Positions 1-8,794 are shown, counted from the stretch's first letter. The stretch is DNA of 64,000 nt from Chitinophaga qingshengii (GCF_014529935.1 NZ_JACVFC010000001.1:3162001-3226000); one strand, 5' to 3'. The notes: a model not told the origin generated them from the sequence alone. Numbers and translations: made by a program.

Positions 1-2044
1 TGACAACAATTTCAAACCTTTTGTGCCACCTGGTGCACAAATGAAAGAATTTACGCTTAAATCCATCCTACTGGGCTGTCTTTTCGGAATTATCTTTGGC
101 GCCGCTACCGTATACCTGGCGCTGAAAGCCGGTCTAACCGTTTCCGCCTCCATTCCGATTGCCGTTATTGCGATTACTTTAGGCAGAAAGTTTTTTAACA
201 CCACCATTCTGGAAAACAACATTATCCAGACAACCGGTTCCGCCGGTGAATCCATTGCTGCCGGCGTGGTATTTACCCTGCCCGGATTCCTTTTTCTCAG
301 CGATGGCGGTGGCGCCCAGTTTTTTAACTACTTCACTATTCTGATCCTGGCTATTTTCGGTGGTATTCTCGGTACGCTGATGATGATACCGCTGCGCCGG
401 TCGTTGATTGTAAAAGAACACAAAACCCTGCCCTACCCGGAAGGCACCGCCTGTGGCGATGTGCTGATTGCCGGTGAAAAAGGGGGCGACTTCGCCCGTA
501 CCGCCTTCTATGGCCTGGGCTTCGCCTTTGCCTATGCTATTTTTCAGAAGATATTGCATGTAATCGCCGAAACACCGGCCTACATGACCAAACAAACCAG
601 CAAGTTCTTTCCATCTGCTAAAATCAGCGCAGACATCACACCGGAGTATATGGGTGTGGGTTATATCATCGGGCCGCGTATTGCCGGTGTACTGGTAGCC
701 GGCGGCGTATTGTCCTGGCTGGCCCTCATCCCGCTGCTGGCCTCCCTGCTGCCCGGCGACGTTATTGCCGCCCAACTGGTGAAGATCGGCTACCTGGCCA
801 GTCTGCAAACACCCGGCGGACAAGGTAACTGGGACCCTGTTGCCCATACATTCGCTGATTATTCCTCCGCCGTATACTACGCCTATGTACGCCAGATCGG
901 CGCAGGCGCCGTAGCAGCCGGCGGTTTTATCACCCTGCTGAAAACAATTCCTACCATCATCTCTTCCTTTAAAGGCAGCATCGGCGCTATCAAAGACCGT
1001 AAAGCGGATGGCGGCGCACCTGCCGATGTACCCAGGACAGAACGGGACCTGAGCCTCAAGGTAGTAGCATTCGGCAGCATAGCCCTGATACTGCTGATGG
1101 CCTTCCTGCCACAGCTGCCAGGTGACTCTATCGGCAAAAAATTACTGGTAGGCCTGCTGGTAGTAGTTTTCGGCGCTTTCTTCGTAACGGTGTCCAGCCG
1201 TATCGTAGGCCTCATCGGTTCTTCCAATAATCCTATTTCCGGTATGACCATCGCTACGCTGATGGGCACCTGCCTGGTGTTTATCGCCGTAGGCTGGACC
1301 GGCAAAGTATATGAACCCATGGCCCTCGTGGTAGGCGGTATGATCTGTATCGCCGCCGCCAACGCCGGCGGTACTTCACAGGACCTGAAATCCGGTTACA
1401 TTGTAGGCGCTACCCCCAGGTACCAACAGCTGGCCCTTTTCATCGGCGCAATTGTATCCTCTATCGTGATCGGTCTTACCGTGAAGTTCCTGGATAAGCC
1501 CACTGCTGAAATGATCAGCAAAGGGGTAACGGAACATGCTATCGGCAGTGCGTACTACCCGGCTCCGCAAGGTACGCTCATGGCTACACTGGCTAAAGGC
1601 ATCCTGTCGTTCAACCTCGACTGGCAATTTGTGCTGGTAGGCGTTTTCCTGGCTGTCACCATGGAACTGTGCGGCGTCAACTCCCTGTCTTTCGCTGTGG
1701 GCGCTTATCTGCCGTTGTCTACTACCTTCCCCATCTTCATTGGTGGCGCTATCCGTGGCGTGGTAGACTATAAAAACAAAAAAGCCAATATCCATACTTC
1801 CGCAGCAGAAGAGGAACTGGGCAAAGGCAACCTGTTTGCAACAGGCCTCGTGGCCGGTGGTGCTGTGGCAGGCGTTATCATCGCTATCCTCGCCGGATTC
1901 GACAGCTCTGCGGCTATACTCGCCAAACTCAATGCAGAAGGAGCACTCGCCGGTATATTGGGCACCGGTGGCTACTTTGTGCTGGGATGTGCCTTCTTTG
2001 CCTTTATGGGCTGGTATCTTTACCGCACTGCCCGCAAAGCATAA
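1..2044 (+). CDS. OPT family oligopeptide transporter (5' end outside window)
   Basis: An inner-membrane oligopeptide/metallopeptide symporter of the OPT family. The reading frame is already open at the first bases and reads DNNFKPFVPPGAQMKEFTL, which resembles the usual KPFVP...EFT start of these proteins. The GTG at position 23 is therefore internal and the true start lies upstream of the window. About 680 residues are visible. They consist of many hydrophobic segments separated by short loops, with the family-type NNI.Q..GSAGE region near the start and PYPEGTACGDVL around residue 140. The protein ends with an intact stop followed by a terminator hairpin at 2070-2115. The substrate is unknown. 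The family assignment rests on sequence resemblance and is firm. Confidence 0.9.
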   Translation, partial: DNNFKPFVPPGAQMKEFTLKSILLGCLFGIIFGAATVYLALKAGLTVSASIPIAVIAITLGRKFFNTTILENNIIQTTGSAGESIAAGVVFTLPGFLFLSDGGGAQFFNYFTILILAIFGGILGTLMMIPLRRSLIVKEHKTLPYPEGTACGDVLIAGEKGGDFARTAFYGLGFAFAYAIFQKILHVIAETPAYMTKQTSKFFPSAKISADITPEYMGVGYIIGPRIAGVLVAGGVLSWLALIPLLASLLPGDVIAAQLVKIGYLASLQTPGGQGNWDPVAHTFADYSSAVYYAYVRQIGAGAVAAGGFITLLKTIPTIISSFKGSIGAIKDRKADGGAPADVPRTERDLSLKVVAFGSIALILLMAFLPQLPGDSIGKKLLVGLLVVVFGAFFVTVSSRIVGLIGSSNNPISGMTIATLMGTCLVFIAVGWTGKVYEPMALVVGGMICIAAANAGGTSQDLKSGYIVGATPRYQQLALFIGAIVSSIVIGLTVKFLDKPTAEMISKGVTEHAIGSAYYPAPQGTLMATLAKGILSFNLDWQFVLVGVFLAVTMELCGVNSLSFAVGAYLPLSTTFPIFIGGAIRGVVDYKNKKANIHTSAAEEELGKGNLFATGLVAGGAVAGVIIAILAGFDSSAAILAKLNAEGALAGILGTGGYFVLGCAFFAFMGWYLYRTARKA

Positions 2045-2069
2045 ACATCAATTTATCAAGATAAACGGA

Positions 2070-2115
2070 AATGCCGGCAAGGGAATGTAACAATCCCCTG
2101 CCGGCATTCGTTTTT
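2070..2115 (+). terminator. Intrinsic terminator of the OPT transporter gene
   Basis: AATGCCGGC (2070-2078) pairs with GCCGGCATT (2100-2108), the stem extends inward over a further run of bases with one mismatch, and a T-run follows. It sits 26 nt after the stop codon. Confidence 0.85.
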
Positions 2116-2176
2116 CTATCTTGAAAATGATTATTTTTATCGGAATTTTTATTACATCTTTCTATAATAAGTACCT

Positions 2177-2692
2177 ATGCGCATACTTATCACCGCACTG
2201 CTCAGTGCTGTTGTTATCCTAAGCAGCTCCTGCGGAAAAGACAAAGACAATAGCAAAGACCGTAAGTTTGTTTCCGTAAAGCTGGACAACAGAATTTTTC
2301 TCAGTGAAAATCCAAAAGGCCTGTTATACGCTCCGACCTTTGATCCGAGCGACCCTACTTCTGACTATGCCCACATGGAAATTACGGGGAAAACCAAAAC
2401 AGGCGATATCATCAACTTTACGATGGCTGGACCCGGCATACCGCTTAAACCGGGCGTATATCCCTGCTCACAGAAAGGCAACGGTATCCTGATGGTAGTG
2501 AACAGCGGTGATTATCCGGCGAGCTACAGCTCTCAGGGCAGTACAGACTGTATGATCACCATCACCGACATCAATAATATTTATGTGGAAGGTACTTTCT
2601 CCGGTACCCTGAAAGATCTTAACGGCGTGGCTGGTACCCGCACCATCCAGAACGGCGCCTTCAGAGCTATTTACACCGTAACCACGCAATGA
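2177..2692 (+). CDS. Small secreted lipoprotein of unknown function
   Basis: 171 residues. The N-terminus is a lipoprotein signal (MRILITALLSAVVILSSSC) with Cys19 as the likely lipidated residue, followed by a charged linker (GKDKDNSKD). The mature part has no motif I recognise. It is rich in glycine, threonine and aspartate, and the alternating hydrophobic pattern suggests a small beta fold. It is a single-gene unit between the OPT transporter and a convergent DUF1501 gene. The last base of its TGA stop is the first base of a 38-bp inverted-repeat arm, so its end coincides with the composite palindrome at 2692-2830. I cannot name a function. Confidence 0.75.
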   Translation: MRILITALLSAVVILSSSCGKDKDNSKDRKFVSVKLDNRIFLSENPKGLLYAPTFDPSDPTSDYAHMEITGKTKTGDIINFTMAGPGIPLKPGVYPCSQKGNGILMVVNSGDYPASYSSQGSTDCMITITDINNIYVEGTFSGTLKDLNGVAGTRTIQNGAFRAIYTVTTQ

Positions 2693-2830
2693 TTTAGGGA
2701 TTTTTTGATTTACGGATTTTTTGATTTCGTGATTAAAAAGCGAAGACCCAAGCGAGTAAGTCATCGCTTGGGTCTTCGCTTTAGGTCATCCCCGAAATCA
2801 AAAAATCCGTAAATCAAAAAATCCCTAAAT
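2692..2830. repeat. Composite palindrome: 38-bp outer arms around an inner terminator hairpin
   Basis: Bases 2692-2729 are the exact reverse complement of 2793-2830 (38 of 38). Each arm contains the word GGATTTTTTGATTT twice. Nested inside is a second perfect inverted repeat, 2737-2755 against 2764-2782 (19 bp, 8-nt loop). The stop codons of both convergent neighbours lie in the outer arms (TGA at 2690-2692; TAG of the minus-strand gene at 2825-2827). The inner hairpin probably ends transcription in both directions. The outer arms are longer than any terminator needs and resemble a small inserted element. Confidence 0.85.
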
Positions 2831-4027
2831 GAAGTCCAGTTTTGTATAATCCGCTTTCAGGATCTCCCTGTCATTGGCGCCCAGCCATTTATCCAACAGG
2901 GTGGCATACACGCTTTTAAAGTCCAGCTTATATTGCAAATCCCCGTCTTTCAGGTTCATCAGGTCCGGCCCTTCATTGAGCACGCCCTGCTTCTTTAAAC
3001 CACCACCTATCAGGAACATGTTGTTAGCGGTGCCATGATCGGTTCCCCCGCTGGCGTTCTGGCCCACCCGGCGCCCGAATTCAGAGAAAGTCATCACCAC
3101 TACATCCTGGAAACGGTTGTTCTTTTTAAGATCACCGGTAAACACTGTCAGCGCATCGCTTAACTGCTTAAAGAGGCGGGCTTGCTGGTCCTGCTGGTTC
3201 ACATGCGTATCAAAACTGCCGTGCGACACGTAATACACTTTGGTATTGATGTCTGACATGATCAGGTTGGCAATGGTTTTCATATTACGGCCCAGCTCCG
3301 TAGCAGGGTAATTTTCCTTGGACTGATACGTCTTAAACTGTTGCTGGATATAGGCCGCAGAAGAAATGGTTTCCCCCATGGTTTTATAGAGATATTCTAC
3401 ATTATGGTGCTCATCTTCATGGGCATGTTGTTGCAACAGCTCTTTAAAAAACCGGTCATTGCTGGTATTGGACAAGCGGCCCGGATCAGTGAGCGCCAGT
3501 CCTTTATTACGTTCGCCTTTCAGCGCCAGGCTTAAGGTATCGTCTATTTCCAGCGCCTGTGTGGGTTTATCGCAACCGTTGCATTGTGCGTCCAGGTAGC
3601 GGCCTACCCAGCCGTCGTTCCATATTTCATTGGACTGGCTGGCGGAATGCCAGATATCCATAGAACGGAAGTGGGAACGGTCAGGGTTAGGATACCCCAC
3701 ATTATTGAGGATACCGAGGGAACCGTCGTCGTACAAGGCTTTCAGGCCATCCAGGGAAGGATGGATACCCAGCTCATCATTGAGTGACAGGGCAGTTTCG
3801 CGCTTGATACCCAATGCAGGGCGGGAACGGTAATAAATATCGTTGCGATAAGGGATGATGGTATTCAGGCCATCATTCCCACCTGACAGCTGAACAATGA
3901 CCAGCACTTTATTTCCCGGAGGTACCAATGCACCGGATTCAAAAGCCTTCAGGAACTTGGGCATCAGCATGGCTGCGGAAGCCAGGGAACCTACCTGTAA
4001 AAAACGTCGCCTGTTAACTATATACAT
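2825..4027 (-). CDS. DUF1501 family exported protein (Tat signal)
   Basis: 400 residues of the DUF1501 family, which belongs to the alkaline phosphatase/sulfatase-like superfamily. The N-terminus (NRRRFLQVGSLASAAML) carries a twin-arginine motif followed by a short hydrophobic stretch, so folded export is expected. Family features are visible: VQLSGGNDGLNTIIPY near residue 45, SHFRSMDIWHSA around 120, HGSFDTH around 270, FSEFGRRVGQN around 315 and GTDHGTANNMFLIGG around 330. The biochemical role of the family is unproven. The gene lies 24 bp after the DUF1800 gene on the same strand, a pairing that recurs widely in Bacteroidota and other phyla and suggests a joint envelope function. Its stop codon is inside the composite palindrome. 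Confidence 0.9.
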   Translation of the reverse strand: MYIVNRRRFLQVGSLASAAMLMPKFLKAFESGALVPPGNKVLVIVQLSGGNDGLNTIIPYRNDIYYRSRPALGIKRETALSLNDELGIHPSLDGLKALYDDGSLGILNNVGYPNPDRSHFRSMDIWHSASQSNEIWNDGWVGRYLDAQCNGCDKPTQALEIDDTLSLALKGERNKGLALTDPGRLSNTSNDRFFKELLQQHAHEDEHHNVEYLYKTMGETISSAAYIQQQFKTYQSKENYPATELGRNMKTIANLIMSDINTKVYYVSHGSFDTHVNQQDQQARLFKQLSDALTVFTGDLKKNNRFQDVVVMTFSEFGRRVGQNASGGTDHGTANNMFLIGGGLKKQGVLNEGPDLMNLKDGDLQYKLDFKSVYATLLDKWLGANDREILKADYTKLDFI

Positions 4028-4051
4028 GATGGGTAGCTTTCTGGTGAATGA

Positions 4052-5506
4052 CTAACAAAGTTGATATTCCGGTGTGCTCATCACATCGATGGTCACGGTT
4101 TTAATGTATCCTTCGCGGGAACCGGTATCGGCGTATTTTTCCAGCAACGATTTTTTGATGTTGCCCGGCTGTTGCAGTAAAACGCCGGCGATAGCATCTG
4201 CCAGGTTTTCCCGGGGCGTATCGCTGAAGCCCTGTATGTAAGGGTCCCAGTTGATCCGTGCATTCACTTTTTTAGCGAATTGCCTTTTCAGGAAATCATT
4301 GATCTGCAACGTCATTTTATAATTACCGCCATCCCCCATTTCCGGTGTCAGTTCTTTCGGACGGATGTTTAATACCTGTGAATAGAGAATAACCTGCGGA
4401 ATGCGTAACCGGAACATCAGGCTGGAACTGTCTATCCAGCTACGGCCTCCCGGCCATCCGGCCACGTTGGGCGGGTAAAACAGCACCTGGCCCAGGATAC
4501 GCTGGAACACCAGCATCACTTCTTCCTGTTCAAAAGCCATAGGCACCGTACGGCGAATACCGATCAGCAGTTCCACAGGCGATTTGATACGGTTGCCAAT
4601 GTATTTGCTGTCATAAAACCAATCGGCCATGAATATCTCACGCATCAGTGTTTTGATGTCATAACCTGAATGGTAAAACTTATCTGACAGGGATTGAATA
4701 AGGGCAGTATCGGGGGTATCATCTACAAAATACCGGAATATTTTAGTGGTGATAAAGGTGGCGGTTGTTTTTTGTTCCAGCAGTATTTTCAATACATCAT
4801 CGCCGTTGTAGTTACCGCTTTTACCCAGTATATTTTTGATGCCGTCGTCGTGTTGTTTCTCCCGGAATACAAACTGGCCGTTTTCATCGAAACCCCATCC
4901 GGTAAAGGCGCGTGCAGCTTCCTTGATATCTGTTTCCGCATAATGTCCGCGGCCCATGGTAAACAGTTCCATCACCTCCCGGGCAAAATTTTCGTTGGGA
5001 TGTTGTTTGCGGTTTTGCTGGTTGTTGAGAAACTGCAGCATAGCCGGCGATTTGGAGACCGCGGTAAGCAGATCACCAAAGTTGCCCAAAGCATTTTCGC
5101 GGATCACGCCTATCAGTTGCTGGTTATACAACACATCCTGCGTGCGGCAGGCAAAATGCCCGTGCCAGAAGAGGCTCATCTTTTCGCGCAGCGGATGTTC
5201 ACTTTTCTCCATCATGTTCATCCAGGCCACGTTCAGGTCTTTGATGCCTTGTGTGTTCATTTCCCGGACGGCTTTTTTCTGGTCTGCCGACATATCCTTA
5301 AAACGTTTATAATCCGGCAGGTCGGTGGCGTTGATCACGTCTACCGATTCCAGTTCAAACCTTTTAGGTCCGATCAGCACTTTATTTACGATTTCTTTTC
5401 GTCGTCTTTTTTCCCATTCGGAGATAACAGGCAGGGTTTCACCAAAGCCGGCGCGCCAGGCGAGATGTTGCATTTCCAGTTTTTTGGCAACTACAGGCAT
5501 ACGCAA
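4052..5506 (-). CDS. DUF1800 family protein
   Basis: 484 residues of the DUF1800 family, of unknown enzymatic function and usually encoded next to DUF1501 proteins. Characteristic segments are HLAWRAGFG near residue 14, LFWHGHFA around 115, the NFAREVMELFTMGRG stretch around 175 followed by EAARAFTGWGF, and a later PNVAGWPGG segment. No signal peptide is evident at the annotated start; the protein begins MRMPVVAKKLEMQ, and the DUF1501 partner does carry a Tat signal. It is upstream of, and probably co-transcribed with, the DUF1501 gene. An AATATTTGCG sequence just before the start resembles a Bacteroidota -7 box (one mismatch). Confidence 0.9.
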   Translation of the reverse strand: MRMPVVAKKLEMQHLAWRAGFGETLPVISEWEKRRRKEIVNKVLIGPKRFELESVDVINATDLPDYKRFKDMSADQKKAVREMNTQGIKDLNVAWMNMMEKSEHPLREKMSLFWHGHFACRTQDVLYNQQLIGVIRENALGNFGDLLTAVSKSPAMLQFLNNQQNRKQHPNENFAREVMELFTMGRGHYAETDIKEAARAFTGWGFDENGQFVFREKQHDDGIKNILGKSGNYNGDDVLKILLEQKTTATFITTKIFRYFVDDTPDTALIQSLSDKFYHSGYDIKTLMREIFMADWFYDSKYIGNRIKSPVELLIGIRRTVPMAFEQEEVMLVFQRILGQVLFYPPNVAGWPGGRSWIDSSSLMFRLRIPQVILYSQVLNIRPKELTPEMGDGGNYKMTLQINDFLKRQFAKKVNARINWDPYIQGFSDTPRENLADAIAGVLLQQPGNIKKSLLEKYADTGSREGYIKTVTIDVMSTPEYQLC

Positions 5507-5542
5507 ATATTTTAATGTAAGACTGAGTTTTATCGCCGAAGT

Positions 5543-6751
5543 TTAACGGAATTTCCAGACAGGATAACAACTTCCCGGCTCAAACGTATTCTTATCCAGT
5601 GGAAGCGCCATAAATGCATCGGCCATCAGCAGGCTGGCCAGATCTCCGGAGCCATGATAGGGTTGGGGGAAAGCCCCCCATCGGCCATCCGGCAGGGATT
5701 GCAACTTAACAGGAAGATAATATTCCAATGCCGGCCGGAAGTTGACGGTTTCCTGCAGCACAGCGTATAAAGTGGCATCTTGTTGCGCCCCCATCGCAGC
5801 TTTTAGCCAGGGCAGCACATAACGGTAAAAACACATAAAGCCCGATACCGGGTTACCAGGTAATGCAAAAACAACGGGGCCATTGTCGAAAGTCCCGAAT
5901 AGGAACGGTTTTCCCGGTCTTTGCTGCACTTTATGAAAACGTTGCTGCATACCCAATCGCTGTAATACCGCCGGCAGATAATCGTATTTTCCGGCAGATA
6001 CCGCGCCTGAACTGATCCATACATCCGTTTCCTGCAACAATGGTTCCAAACGCTCCCGCATGGCAGCTTCTTCATCACTCAGGTGAACATAGGTAGCAGT
6101 AATGCCACATTGCTGCAATGATGCCATCAGGTTGTATATATTGGAGATACGCACCTGGTGCTCTTCCGGTGTAGCATCTACCGGCACCAGTTCATTACCG
6201 GTAGCGATAACGGCTACACGCGGCAATTTTGCTACCAGCACCTGTGTTTTGCCCACAGTGGCCAATACACCTGCTTCCGCAGGACCGATCACCGTACCGG
6301 GAGATAATAACACCGCACCTTCCGCTACATCGGAACCTTTGCGGTGAATATTTTGTCCCTGTGTAACTTCACCGGTAACGGTAAAACGGCGAAATCCTTC
6401 ATGGTCAGTAGGTTGCAGCTGTTCATAAGGTATCACGGTATCTGTCAGCTCGGGCAAGATAGCGCCGGTCATCACTTCTATGCAATTAGCGGTATTGGAT
6501 AACTGCAACCGTGGAAGGCCCGCCGCCTGTATATCTTCTACTCCAAAAATCTGCTGTCCCCGCGCATAGCTGTCGTACAGGATAGCGACACCATCCATCG
6601 TAACCCTGTCGAAGGGCGGAAAAGGACGGTCCGCCTTCACAGGCTCCCGCAATACACGGCCATTAGCCGCCTCAAACGGCAGCATTTCCGTGCCCATATC
6701 CCTCACGGTCTGTAATACGGCAGTAAACGCGTCAGCAACAGTCAGCATCAT
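5543..6751 (-). CDS. moeA: Molybdopterin molybdenumtransferase MoeA
   Basis: 402 residues, the usual MoeA length. MoeA inserts molybdate into adenylylated molybdopterin to form Moco in the cytoplasm. Visible motifs are the N-terminal RPFPPFDRVTMDG segment, GSDVAEG in the second region, the MoeA/MogA-type domain with VIATGNELV and ISSGAVSAGKYDYL, and PGKPFLFG followed by FALPGNPVSGF near the C-terminal domain. The gene is divergent from moaC, with 46 bp between the start codons, so the two ends of the locus share one intergenic region. A separate MogA gene is not seen in the window. Confidence 0.95.
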   Translation of the reverse strand: MMLTVADAFTAVLQTVRDMGTEMLPFEAANGRVLREPVKADRPFPPFDRVTMDGVAILYDSYARGQQIFGVEDIQAAGLPRLQLSNTANCIEVMTGAILPELTDTVIPYEQLQPTDHEGFRRFTVTGEVTQGQNIHRKGSDVAEGAVLLSPGTVIGPAEAGVLATVGKTQVLVAKLPRVAVIATGNELVPVDATPEEHQVRISNIYNLMASLQQCGITATYVHLSDEEAAMRERLEPLLQETDVWISSGAVSAGKYDYLPAVLQRLGMQQRFHKVQQRPGKPFLFGTFDNGPVVFALPGNPVSGFMCFYRYVLPWLKAAMGAQQDATLYAVLQETVNFRPALEYYLPVKLQSLPDGRWGAFPQPYHGSGDLASLLMADAFMALPLDKNTFEPGSCYPVWKFR

Positions 6752-6758
6752 TTTGTAT

Positions 6759-6766
6759 TATTTTTG
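6759..6766 (+). promoter_or_regulatory. Putative -7 box upstream of moaC
   Basis: TATTTTTG matches the Bacteroidota TAnnTTTG consensus and lies 31 bp before the moaC ATG, in the moeA/moaC divergent region. I found no good -33 TTTG at the usual spacing. Confidence 0.4.
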
Positions 6767-6797
6767 TACAGGTGAAGATGACTAAATTTATGATATT

Positions 6798-7289
6798 ATG
6801 ACCAATCCGTCAAGCCACGATTTTACGCACCTCGATTCTTCCGGGCAACCAGCCATGGTAGATGTAAGCGGCAAAGGCAGCACTTATCGTGTAGCCGTTG
6901 CCGAAAGCCGGGTGTATTTACCGGCACCGGTACGCGAACAATTCCGGGACAACGACATCCAAACCCGCAAGGGCGCGGTATTCCAAACCGCTATCATCGC
7001 AGGTATCATGGCCGCTAAAAAAACGCCGGACCTCATTCCGCTCTGTCATACCCTGCTGCTGGATGGCTGCGATGTCCAAATTCAACTCGAAGCGGAAGAA
7101 GCCGTTATCCGTTGCACCGTGAAAACAACCGGTAAAACAGGAGTGGAAATGGAAGCCCTCACCGGCGCCAGCGTGGCGGCGCTTACCATCTACGATATGT
7201 GTAAGGCTTTCACACAGGAAATGATCATCCGCCAAACCCGGCTGATCAGTAAAACCGGCGGTAAGCAGGACTATGGACATGCGGGTTGA
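6798..7289 (+). CDS. moaC: Cyclic pyranopterin monophosphate synthase MoaC
   Basis: 163 residues, matching the family length. MoaC rearranges the MoaA product into cyclic pyranopterin monophosphate. The conserved segments are visible: MVDVSGK near residue 20, TPDLIPLCHTL around 75 with the catalytic-site histidine, and GVEMEALTGASVAALTIYDM near residue 115, followed by the C-terminal KTGGK. The TGA stop (7287-7289) is exactly where repeat copy A begins, so the link to the downstream mobA gene passes through that repeat. The gene is divergent from moeA. Confidence 0.96.
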   Translation: MTNPSSHDFTHLDSSGQPAMVDVSGKGSTYRVAVAESRVYLPAPVREQFRDNDIQTRKGAVFQTAIIAGIMAAKKTPDLIPLCHTLLLDGCDVQIQLEAEEAVIRCTVKTTGKTGVEMEALTGASVAALTIYDMCKAFTQEMIIRQTRLISKTGGKQDYGHAG

Positions 7290-7415
7290 GTTTCCCGCGA
7301 AGAGAGCAAAGGCCCGCAAAGGGGGAAGATGATGGAAGTTTAATAAAGATTGGAGATGGAAACGAAGACAAACAGACTGACGCACGCAAAGGCGCAAAGC
7401 AGCAAAGATGCAAAG
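7289..7415. repeat. Dispersed repeat, copy A (inverted relative to copy B)
   Basis: About 127 bp that align, with roughly 15-20 differences and a small indel, to the reverse complement of 8434-8562. Shared blocks include CCCGCAAAGGGG, AGATGATGGAAGTTT and GCACGCAAAGGCGC. The element is built from reiterated GCAAAG words. It starts at the moaC stop codon and runs into the first annotated mobA codons. Confidence 0.8.
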
Positions 7416-7416
7416 T

Positions 7417-8028
7417 ATGACTATAAATAATGCGGCGCCGCTGAAAGGACTGGTGCTCTGTGGCGGGCAAAGTACCCGGATGCAGGAAAATAAAAGCAAT
7501 ATCCATTATCATGGTATACCGCAGTGGCGTTACCTGGCGGACTTGTTGGCTTCCTTTCAACTGGAAACATACCTGTCTTGCCGGAGGGATCAACAAACAG
7601 ATTTTGATCACTATCCCCGGTTGATACCGGACAGTGTGCCCTATGGCGGTCCTTCCGCGGGATTACTCAGTGCTTCGCAGCTGCAACCGGACACCGCCTG
7701 GTTGGTACTGGCCTGTGATCTTCCCCTGATCAGCCGGCAAAGCCTGGAAATCTTACTGCGGGAACGGGATACACAGCTATCGGCCACAGCCTTTATCAGT
7801 CCGGTCAATGAATTACCGGAACCGTTGATTGCTATTTGGGAACCGGCCGGTTTACATGCTTTAGCAGAAAATGTGGCAGCAGGGAAAAACTGTCCCCGGA
7901 AAACCTTGCTGAATATGAATATCCGGCTACTGCACAATCCTTATGCAGCAGAACAGTACAACGCCAATACACCGGAAGAGAAAGCCGAAGCGCTCAAACA
8001 GGTTACTGACCGATCCCTCCATCCGTAA
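7417..8028 (+). CDS. mobA: Molybdenum cofactor guanylyltransferase MobA (NTP transferase fold)
   Basis: 203 residues from the ATG at 7417. MobA attaches GMP to Moco to give the dinucleotide cofactor. The N-terminal nucleotide-binding signature is seen as LCGGQSTRMQENKS (GG-x-S-x-RM-x3-K), followed by IPDSVPYGGPSAGLL and LACDLPLI, the DxP-type metal/nucleotide segment. An earlier ATG at 7408 lies inside the dispersed repeat copy A, so I prefer 7417, which starts MTINNAAPLKGL. The 3' end overlaps the convergent moaE gene by 26 bp. It sits 127 bp after moaC on the same strand and may be read from the moaC promoter. Confidence 0.88.
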   Translation: MTINNAAPLKGLVLCGGQSTRMQENKSNIHYHGIPQWRYLADLLASFQLETYLSCRRDQQTDFDHYPRLIPDSVPYGGPSAGLLSASQLQPDTAWLVLACDLPLISRQSLEILLRERDTQLSATAFISPVNELPEPLIAIWEPAGLHALAENVAAGKNCPRKTLLNMNIRLLHNPYAAEQYNANTPEEKAEALKQVTDRSLHP

Positions 8029-8407
8029 AAAATTCTTTTTTCCAGATAGGTACCGTTTCCTTTAAAGTATCGATCACAAATTCACAGGCATCAAAGGCAA
8101 TCCCGCGATGGGCGGACGCTACCGCGATGATGACGGCAATATCTCCCGGGTATTTATCGCCGATGGCATGTAACATCACCAGTTTTTTAATATCCCACTG
8201 TGCCTGTACCCGGTCTGCAATTTTTTGCATCTCGCTGAGAGCCATGGGTTCATAACATTCATAAAACAACCTGGTGACCGCACGGCCACGGGTATCGTTC
8301 CGTACCTTACCGGTGAAAATCACTTCCCCGCCGCATTCCGGTCCCTGGATGAAATCCAGCGCTTCCTGCATGGTAATCGTATCCCTGATGGCTATTAATG
8401 TTTCCAT
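8003..8407 (-). CDS. moaE: Molybdopterin synthase catalytic subunit MoaE
   Basis: 134 residues. MoaE is the large subunit of molybdopterin synthase and uses the MoaD thiocarboxylate to convert cyclic pyranopterin monophosphate to molybdopterin. Diagnostic parts are GEVIFTGKVRNDTRG near residue 28, FYECYEPMALSEM around 48, HAIGDKYPGD around 80, ASAHRGIAFDA around 98 and the C-terminal LKETVPIWKKE with the active-site lysines. It lies downstream of moaD on the same strand, but repeat copy B (about 128 bp) separates the two. Its last 26 bp overlap mobA on the other strand. Confidence 0.95.
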   Translation of the reverse strand: METLIAIRDTITMQEALDFIQGPECGGEVIFTGKVRNDTRGRAVTRLFYECYEPMALSEMQKIADRVQAQWDIKKLVMLHAIGDKYPGDIAVIIAVASAHRGIAFDACEFVIDTLKETVPIWKKEFFTDGGIGQ

Positions 8408-8433
8408 AACTATTTTTTATCGCTAAAACCTGC

Positions 8434-8562
8434 CTTTGCGCCTTTGCTGCTTCGCGCCTTTGCGTGCGCCAGCCTGTTTATCTTCGCTTCTATCTCCGCT
8501 TCCTTTATCAAACTTCCATCATCTTTCCCCTTTGCGGGACTTTGCGCTCTTTGCGTGAAACT
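8434..8562. repeat. Dispersed repeat, copy B (inverted relative to copy A)
   Basis: The partner of copy A, in opposite orientation, lying between the stop of moaD and the start of moaE. Its GTTTC-like edge touches the moaD stop codon, just as copy A touches the moaC stop. The pair brackets mobA and moaE, so recombination between them would invert that block. Confidence 0.8.
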
Positions 8563-8794
8563 ACCCACCACTAACCGGTGGGATGACTGCTACCTCATCT
8601 TCCAAATGAATGATTTGTTCATCGGCCGCATATTCCCGGTTCACCGCTATCATAAGCGAGTTAAGCTGCTGTATGGCGGGATAACGCTCATACAACCACT
8701 GTTTCAACTCCGCCACCCGGGTAACGGTTTCCGGAAAATCGATCTTTGCCGCGCCGGCAATATCTTTTGCCACACCAAAAAACAGGAGACCCAT
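8561..8794 (-). CDS. moaD: Molybdopterin synthase sulfur carrier subunit MoaD
   Basis: 77 residues with a ubiquitin-like fold, ending in the essential Gly-Gly (...IPPVSGG) that is adenylated by MoeB and converted to the thiocarboxylate used by MoaE. I start it at the internal ATG at 8794 (MGLLFFGVAKDIAG). The longer frame back to 8902 would overlap the start of the plus-strand gene at 8874 and adds an N-terminus foreign to the family. The remaining landmarks (VTRVAELKQWLYERYP, MIAVNREYA, DEVAVIPP) fit MoaD. It is the first gene of a probable moaD-moaE unit. Confidence 0.92.
   Translation of the reverse strand: MGLLFFGVAKDIAGAAKIDFPETVTRVAELKQWLYERYPAIQQLNSLMIAVNREYAADEQIIHLEDEVAVIPPVSGG

Noticed and set aside
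23..25. GTG as the start of the OPT transporter
   Set aside because: The frame is open to the window edge and the residues before it fit the family, so the gene begins upstream of the window.
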